A stretch of DNA of 64,000 nucleotides, taken from assembly GCF_019059575.1 (NCBI RefSeq), contig NW_024883086.1, forward strand, positions 62,001 to 126,000, in the 5' to 3' direction. The notes below the pieces were generated by a model. The model worked only from the letters and a program-made list of their open reading frames with translations, had not been told where the DNA came from and did not search any database. A program made the position numbers and the translations under genes. Below are positions 57,987 to 64,000 of the stretch, piece by piece (the stretch's first letter is position 1; the number at the start of each line of letters is the position of its first letter). The DNA comes from Amphibalanus amphitrite (lineage: Eukaryota > Arthropoda > Thecostraca > Balanomorpha > Balanidae).

Positions 57987-58927
57987 AAGTTTCTGTTCTG
58001 AAAAAGTGCGGAGCTCACGTCAAGTCCGGTAATCGGATAACGCTCATTCTGAGGCACGCAATAGATTGATTTATTTCAAGGCCACTTATCTGTAATTTGT
58101 TCTAGGGAACAATTCTGCTAAATGAACCAAATATCGTTTCTTCCATCATCTCAGATAAGTTCATTCATTTGGGAGCAAATGTCACACTTATTTGTTAACT
58201 TGTTCCCAGGAACTGGGACGGTGCGTTCGTAATTGAGATTAGGTCAATATTGGCAGTCAGTGTTTCCTGTTATGCCATCAGCAGCAAGTCATTTCGTCAC
58301 AGCTTCCCTCCGCCTTGTTGTTCCCTCCTTCCAGTTCAGATATTTACAAATGACCGTCCTTAAAACCTGCAGTCCATCTTGTAACTGGATATCAGGGGCC
58401 TGATCAGGGGACTCGGCAACGTGCTAAAATCAGCTCAATTTTCCTTCGTCACTGGTGCTCCAATGCCGTTACAGATGACGTCATTAGCCTGAGGCTAATG
58501 ACGTATGTCTACAGCAGACTTTGAATATAGTTAGCAGTTATATTTGTGGGTTCAAAAGAGTTTGCTTGTTTGTACTTGCTTCTCCGTCTGTTTGTTTGTT
58601 TATTTGTTTTGTGTTAAAATAGTTAGAAAAATAGAGTTTCTGTTTGAGGCCGATGAACAATTAGCACGTAAATACACAATCAAAATGAGACAAGAGTGAC
58701 AGGCCTGCAGCATCCTTGCACTTAACCACACTGGATGAACTTTATTCCGCTTAATTCACTCCACTTGCATAAAAACACGCTGGATGGACATTTCACGACC
58801 ACGAATGTCAAGCGCTGACAGAACACCCGACTCGCTCCCGGTACGATCATCCATCTCACCATTCACCAGATGAACCGATTGCTCACAAAGTTCGCCTCGT
58901 AATTGCATCTTGCCAGGTGGCTAGAGA
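57987..58927. other. Unassigned DNA with a CRE-containing hairpin
   Basis: At 58478-58504, ACGTCATTAGCCT and its exact inverse flank a single G, and the left arm lies within a TGACGTCA site. No gene recognised. Confidence 0.5.
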
Positions 58928-59544
58928 ACTTCGGGCAGTGGCGTAGACAGGGGGGGGGGGGGCCATGGGGGCCATGGCCCCCCTTTCCGCCCAGCCGCCC
59001 AGATGGCGCCCCAATTAGCGCCGACTAGGCTGGTGCCGTTTTACAGAGGGAACATGAATTAAAAAGCGATGTGCAGGCAGGGATCGAACTCAATATCTCT
59101 TTAGGGGTGCCTGGACACCCCAATGTTCTCCAGGACAGCCCCATATAGGACCTGAGCCCCCCAATGTTTAAGGGCGCCCCTCCGGAAACCAGAATAGGTA
59201 TTCCGAAACCCCCAGGGTCGATGGCGCCCCTGAAAGCCGCTGGCACCCACCTGAACGGAACAGTCGCCCCATTTACATAAGGTTGATTGCACCCCTCTGA
59301 AGTTCACAGCTGCCCCATTCGGCCCCATCCAAGGTCGATTGCGCCCCCTGAAACCACTGGCGCCCCTCTAAAGCACCCGCATTCTTCTTAAGATCACAGT
59401 CGCCCTATCCGAGATCAATAGCGCCCTCAAGAGAGCCACTAGCGCCCCCCTTGAGACTGAAGTCGTCCCGCTTGAGACTAAAGTCGCCCCATTCAAGCCC
59501 AATGACGCCCCTCCAGAGCGTCCGGTGCGCTTCAAGATCACAGT

Positions 59545-60499
59545 AGCTGGCCGCACAGCAGGTGCGGCCAGCAATCAAGATGAAAGTGTTAGGCGTCACA
59601 TTGGACCCCGAGCTGAAGTGGGAGGACCATGTCTCGATGGTGATCCGGAGATCATACGCAACTTTGGCAGGGCTGGCGAAATTTTCCCATTCTTTACCCA
59701 CCGCAGTAAAAAAGTTCATTGTTGAGGCTCTGGTCTTCCCACATATAGCGTATTGCCTTACTGTTTGGGGTGGGTGCAGGGATGTCCAGCGGAAACGAGT
59801 CCAGAAGGTGCTGAATCATGCTGCCCAAATCACTACCTCATCACGGCGCAACGTGCACGTCACACCGTTGTTCGCTGAGCTTAATTGGCAAAATTTAGAC
59901 AAACTTATTGTGGAAAAGGATATTCTCACGATTCATAAGATTCTAAAAGACGGAACTTATTCCGCAAATCTAAAAACTCTTGTCGAGTCCCGCGCAGACA
60001 TATCAGCACGCAGCACCCGGGCCGTTGAAGCTGGGCAGCTCCAGCTACCCAAGGTGCGCACTGAACGTGCCCGGCGCTTCTTTACCTACCGCGCCGTGGC
60101 TAGCTGGAATGGAGCGCCACCAGCTGTTCGGGAGGCGCCGACCGTTAGGCAGTGCAGGAAGAATATCAGAGAGAATGCGTTAGTGTGATTGTTTGTGCAA
60201 TGTTTATATCTTAGGTGTCATTGTTCGTTCGCCTTTTAGGTCGTTTAGTACCGCTCCATTTACTGTCATCTTTTACATATATTTCATGTACCTATTGGAT
60301 GGTGATTTAGCTTACCTCAACATTTTATAGATGCTGTTATCGTGGTATTTTAATATTCTTATCGTGTTCTTGTATTTTACTTCTCTTTTTGTCTTTTTAT
60401 CTATGCCCGAGATGTGAGATGATTTTCATGTATACTGACACTACAACGTAAAAGCCACTACGTGGATGTTGTAACGAGCCTAAATAAATAAATAAATAA
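59545..60499 (+). mobile_element. 5'-truncated LINE 3' fragment with (TAAA)n tail
   Basis: Inserted in the GCGCCCC array with a short duplication ACAGT (59540-59544 and 60500-60504). It encodes the C-terminal part of a reverse-transcriptase protein (59562-60188), followed by a 290-bp 3' UTR and a TAAATAAATAAATAAATAAA tail. It is a different LINE from the one at 52-58 kb. Confidence 0.85.
59562..60188 (+). pseudogene. C-terminal fragment of a LINE reverse transcriptase
   Basis: 208 codons, open to its natural stop. KVLGVTLDPELKWEDHVSMV matches the LGV-LD-L-f--Hi segment just after the catalytic RT domain. ALVFPHIAYCLTVWG matches the sLvyphldYc-pVwg segment, and ARRFFTYRAVASWNGAPPAV matches the common C-terminal fRArraWN-LP motif. 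The endonuclease and catalytic RT motifs are missing through 5' truncation, the usual outcome of incomplete target-primed reverse transcription. It cannot move on its own. Confidence 0.88.
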
Positions 60500-61199
60500 A
60501 CAGTCGTCCTCATCCGAGGTCGCTGGCGCCCCTAAAAAGTCGCTGGCGCCCATCTAAACGGAGATCACAGCTGCCCCATCGTAAGATCGATGGCAACCCT
60601 CTGAAACCAATGGCGCCCTTCTAGAGTACCCGGCGCCCCTCTGAAAATCATATTCGCCCCATCCGAGACAACGCCCCTTGAGACTACAGTCCCCCCACCC
60701 AAGTTCAAGGCGCCCCTCTAGAGCGTCCGGCGTCCTGCTGAAGGCAACAGCGGCCCTATCCATGCCCAATGGCGCCCCTCAACGCCCTTCTAAAGATCAC
60801 ATTCGCCCTATCCGAGCTCGTTGGCGCCCTCCAGTAGTCACTGACGCCCATCTGAATGGAGACTTCAGTGGCCCCGCCCCATTCAAGATCAATAGCGCCC
60901 CCTCCCCCCCCCCGAAACCACTGACGCTAGGTAGGTAATTATTTGACAATGGGGCTGTCTCATCGACACCAAGGACCATTTTCAAGATGCAGCAGCCAGG
61001 CGGCTCCGAGCTGGGCTAGGATGTGCCAAGCGTTTTTTATAAGGCAGCCTCGTTAGTGCCACCCCTCGTTGCGATACCGCCCCTCAATGCGACGCCGCCC
61101 ATTCACCGTACAATGCCACCCCTCAATGCAAGTGCTGCCCCCAGCGCATTGCCGCCCATTATTGTGATGCCGCCAGCGTGCGCCACACCGACGGAACGA

Positions 61200-61775
61200 T
61201 CACTTTTGAAACTTTCAGAGATTGATAAGACAACAATATGTATAAAATGTTTATCTCGGGCTTTTGATATCCATGACCTAAGGTCAGGTCAATTTTGCAA
61301 CTTTTCTATTAGGTATAAGTCAATTGGAGAAAATTGAAATGCGCCTCTTTTGGACGAATGTGGTTCAAAACCCTCTCAAACACCGGTTCATAGGTAAACA
61401 TAACACACTGAATCGACAAAATGCACCTGTGACCCTTCTGTGTGCACCTGAGGTCATCTCAGGTCATGAACCGTCACCAGCATTTCTTTGGCTATACCTT
61501 TTGATAGAGACGTGCTAAAGCGGTGAAAACACGTCAGATGTGTTCAGCTCGACGATACGGATCGGGTGATATGCAGCATGACCCTGTCCGTCAAGGTCAT
61601 GACCTTGACCTGAGGTCAAATTTTCAAAATGACCTTTCAAGGTCGACGTATAGTTCATTCGACGCGTTTCGACGAGAGGAATACGATGCTGGCAAAATAA
61701 ATGTCGTCACTGTCTGGAGTCAAAAGTTATTGCAGAAAACGATTTTAATAAAAACTTATTTTTTTAGTTGTTTTC
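61200..61775 (-). mobile_element. piggyBac-like fragment P4, related to P3 interior
   Basis: Read on the minus strand, this matches the 3' half of copy P3 (about 50,620-51,150). Shared phrases include AAAAGAGGCGCATTTCAATT, the TCGTCGAGCTGAACACATCT region, CAAGGTCATGACCT and TTGACCTTAGGTCA-type motifs. Both terminal hairpins are missing, so it is an internal fragment carried inside hAT element H4. Confidence 0.8.
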
Positions 61776-62400
61776 CTCTGGAGGCAGTCAGTCACTGGAG
61801 GCAGTCATGCATGTCCACAAGTAGGGGCTGCACGCACTAGACATCGAATTGTAAAGGTGATGTGTGGAGAAAAAATCCAGAACGTATGTCAGCGTTCGGT
61901 CGCCTCTGACTGCAGTCGCTGCTGGTATGAGTTGGGATCTCATGGTGGATTTCATGGTCTCAAATGTTCAAGTCTTTCCTTGATTCCAATTTAGGCAATA
62001 AGTCGCAGCGTGTATCCTACATACGTGCGCTCTGAGATTCTAAACACGGCAACCCCGGTCGACCGACCACAGGCTGCAGCCCACAGGTCACTTCATATCA
62101 GTGAGTGAGCCCGTATATTTTTCTTTTTTTTGCAAAGAATAAATATTCTGCCTATCGATCAACGTATAGTTATTTTCCCGTTTCGAATTCGCATGGATGC
62201 GTATTTTGAGAATAAAATGTCCGTAGCCTGAGCTCGTTTCCTATATCATGATAAAAATTCATCTAGAGCAAGGTTTTTTATAAAAAAAACACCAGGCTGC
62301 AAATTGCATTAATTGGATTTTATGAAAATCAGCGAAAGCTGGTTCTTTGTATTTTGCAACACCTAGTAAATCATGCATGAACATGACGTTACATTTTAGA
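61776..62400. other. Unassigned interior of hAT element H4
   Basis: AT-rich, no recognisable coding sequence. The GGCAGTCA phrase is duplicated at 61,780-61,810. Confidence 0.45.
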
Positions 62401-62513
62401 CTGACACCCCTGTCACTAGCTGACAATGGCGCCCCTCTCAAGGGAAAAAGTCGCCCCCTCGAGCACCATGGCCCCCCCTTTCGCTGATCTCTGGCTACGC
62501 CACTGACTTCGGG

Positions 62514-63863
62514 ACATATGGCCCAGTTGTTGAAGTAGTTTCATCGATTCCAGCCAGGCGGACTGAGGTGCAGTTAGGAGTCGGCAGATGGCGCGAAAGT
62601 CTCACTATTAGACGGTTGTTAGACCAACTTTGAAAAGATGAAGTTTTGTACTGTTCGTTGTTCGATGTTTCAACAATTGCGGCACCTAACCTAATAGGAT
62701 TTAAACATGATCGAATATGATGAACGCTTACCCATTGCTTTTAAAATGGCGTCACGAACGAACAGCAGGGGTATGAAAGAAAGCCTGACCTCACCCTAAA
62801 ACAACCCATGCAGCCTATCTCAGCAAATACAGCTTGCTGCCGTGAGCTCCTTGGATGGTTTTAGTTCTCTGACCCGACCTGACGAGGTTCACACTTTGTC
62901 CAGTCGTCTGAACCGTACGTGAGTCGTGAGTCCGGATTCTCTGCTCGTGAAGACCACGAAATGTCTCTCCCGGCGCAAGGTTCCACTTCTACCGTCGACG
63001 AAGGGAACGACAAGCACACAGAACGACGAGACCACGCCTGTGGCTATAGCCCTAACGAGAAAACGTGCCGTGTGCTGCAGTATTGACCTGGGCCACGATC
63101 CTGATCTCGAGCCAAGGACAGCGTCTTTGGTCACGGCGATTGAATGATTCAGCCGAAGTACGTACACGTGGCCCGGCATTCAGCTCTCCATTACGTTGTT
63201 CAACGTAAACAAGGTAATCGTTGACTTTGATAGCGTTTGCTACGCATTTCTAAAGGGCTTTTGATTCGTCTGGTATATAAAAGTTAAGACAACAGAATTT
63301 AGTCAATCAACAGAAAAGGCTGGTGCCCAGAGGACAAACGCATTGCTACATATTAGCACAATGTCGATCATAACTTTGATGAAAAAACGCGAGATCCTAT
63401 TTCTAGTTTCATTAAACGAACCTGCAAAAATGACCGAAATATTTTTTTTTGTAAATGAATTGAATAAATTCCAGCCTAAGCGCCAAGAGGCACTTCACAT
63501 TGGGGTTCATCGACAGCCGGAAATGACGTTTTGAAACATTGCATAGGTCTGTCAGCAGACATGTACAAAACAGTGGTCTGTACAAAACAGTGGTTCTGTA
63601 CAAAACAGTGGTCAGAGGAGTTCTATAGCCTTGAGTCAGACTAAATAAATAGCCTGGCTCTGAGCTACACACAACTTTGAGATAATTAGTTGTTTCTTGA
63701 AGTGTCAGTGGATACGTTATAGTTTAGACTTTAGGCTGGAGGTAGTTTAGGCCTTATATGATTCACCAATATATGATATATGATTATATGATAGCTGGAG
63801 GTAATGCGGGATCTGGGGAGACTTGTCCTACAAACCAATACCGCTCTTGCAAGTTAGAACTCA
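62514..63863. other. Unassigned DNA with a small triplication
   Basis: No gene recognised. At 63,560-63,612 a CTGTACAAAACAGTGGT(T) unit of 17-19 bp occurs three times in tandem; each unit is itself partly palindromic (ACAAAACAGT). Confidence 0.5.
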
Positions 63864-63867
63864 TTAA

Positions 63868-64000
63868 AGGGACTGTCCCACCTTCAAAAAATTGCTTTGA
63901 TATACTGTTCTTGTGTTGCAAGACATAGATTATGGGTCCCTCTACACGAAATTGGCAAACATTCGGCCCATAGTTGGCTAATTGTTTAAAAATTCCAATT
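63868..64000 (+). mobile_element. TTAA MITE family, copy C (cut by window end)
   Basis: TTAA at 63864-63867 is followed by AGGGACTGTCCCACCTTCAAAAAATTG, which matches the left end of copies A and B. The right end lies beyond the window. Confidence 0.8.

Larger units (their letters stand above)
59100..60935. repeat. Degenerate GCGCCCCTC interspersed/tandem array
   Basis: Phrases of about 30-35 bp such as CTGGCGCCCCTCTGAAACCA, GCGTCCGGCGCC and ATCACAGTCGCCCCATC alternate irregularly, interrupted at 59545-60499 by a LINE fragment. A related GCCGCCC(C/A)TCAATGCGA(C/T) array is at 61,040-61,190. Each phrase keeps GCCCC at its core, giving irregular periodicity rather than a clean satellite. Confidence 0.8.
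58936..62505. mobile_element. hAT-type element H4, 3.6 kb, made of GCGCCCC repeats
   Basis: The ends CAGTGGCGTAG(A/C)CAG are inverted, with a perfect 8-bp duplication ACTTCGGG (58928-58935 and 62506-62513). Next to both ends lies CCATGGCCCCCCTTTC. The interior from about 59,100 to 59,530, 60,500 to 60,930, 61,040 to 61,200 and 62,400 to 62,470 is a degenerate array of TGGCGCCCCTCTGAAA, CCGGCGCCC and TCGCCCCATCCGAG phrases. A LINE 3' fragment and a piggyBac-like fragment are nested inside. No transposase. CAGTGGCGTAGC ends are common among animal hAT non-autonomous families. Confidence 0.9.

Noticed and set aside
62889..63179. 96-codon minus and 73-codon plus frames
   Set aside because: Overlapping frames on both strands with no recognisable domain. 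The region is simply GC-richer.

Overview
This window reads as animal (metazoan) nuclear DNA, most likely from an invertebrate. There are no operons and few long ORFs. Splice-flanked short exons occur, GA/CT microsatellites are long, and a large fraction is transposable elements. A mariner-type transposase remnant, hAT elements with 8-bp target duplications and an APE-type LINE with a 2A-like peptide all fit a marine invertebrate or basal deuterostome. I cannot name the species.

Layout. 1-8.9 kb: mostly unassigned non-coding DNA with two CT microsatellites, one small foldback element and the possible end of a hAT-like element. 9.0-18.3 kb: a nested stack of mobile elements. Two head-to-tail copies of a Helitron-like element carrying CACGTG palindromes (E1, E2) are interrupted by a TA-flanked element (itself holding a TTAA MITE), by a 5.4-kb hAT element (holding a second hAT whose ends are arrays of AP-1-like TGAGTCA motifs, itself holding a PIF-like MITE and a long hairpin), and by another TTAA MITE. 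20.4-21.4 kb: a TTAA-flanked piggyBac-like non-autonomous element with G-run/C-run hairpins and many AGGTCA motifs. 23.8-29.2 kb: two minus-strand exon candidates with compatible splice phases, probably one host gene. Its putative intron holds a decayed plus-strand reading frame split by a 1-kb hAT element that carries a tRNA-derived SINE. 27.5-28.1 kb: a TIR element. 35.0-35.9 kb: a third, inverted E-box element. 39.9-42.2 kb: a second piggyBac-like copy and a mariner-like element with 33-bp perfect TIRs and only an N-terminal DNA-binding remnant of transposase. 44.3 kb: a possible LTR plus primer-binding site. 50.2-51.4 kb: a third piggyBac-like copy. 52.1-58.0 kb: a near-complete, apparently intact two-ORF LINE, the only long coding region here. 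58.9-62.5 kb: a 3.6-kb hAT element with perfect 8-bp duplication, built of degenerate GCGCCCC repeats and hosting a LINE 3' fragment and a piggyBac-like fragment.

How it works together: ORF1p (coiled coil plus RNA-binding fold) and ORF2p (endonuclease plus reverse transcriptase) would form the LINE ribonucleoprotein. ORF2 carries a hydrophobic stretch ending in a 2A-like GIEPNPGP motif before the endonuclease. The DNA elements all lack a complete transposase and must depend on enzymes from elsewhere. The nesting gives a relative insertion order. Three unrelated families are dense in motifs that resemble transcription-factor sites (CACGTG, TGAGTCA, AGGTCA).
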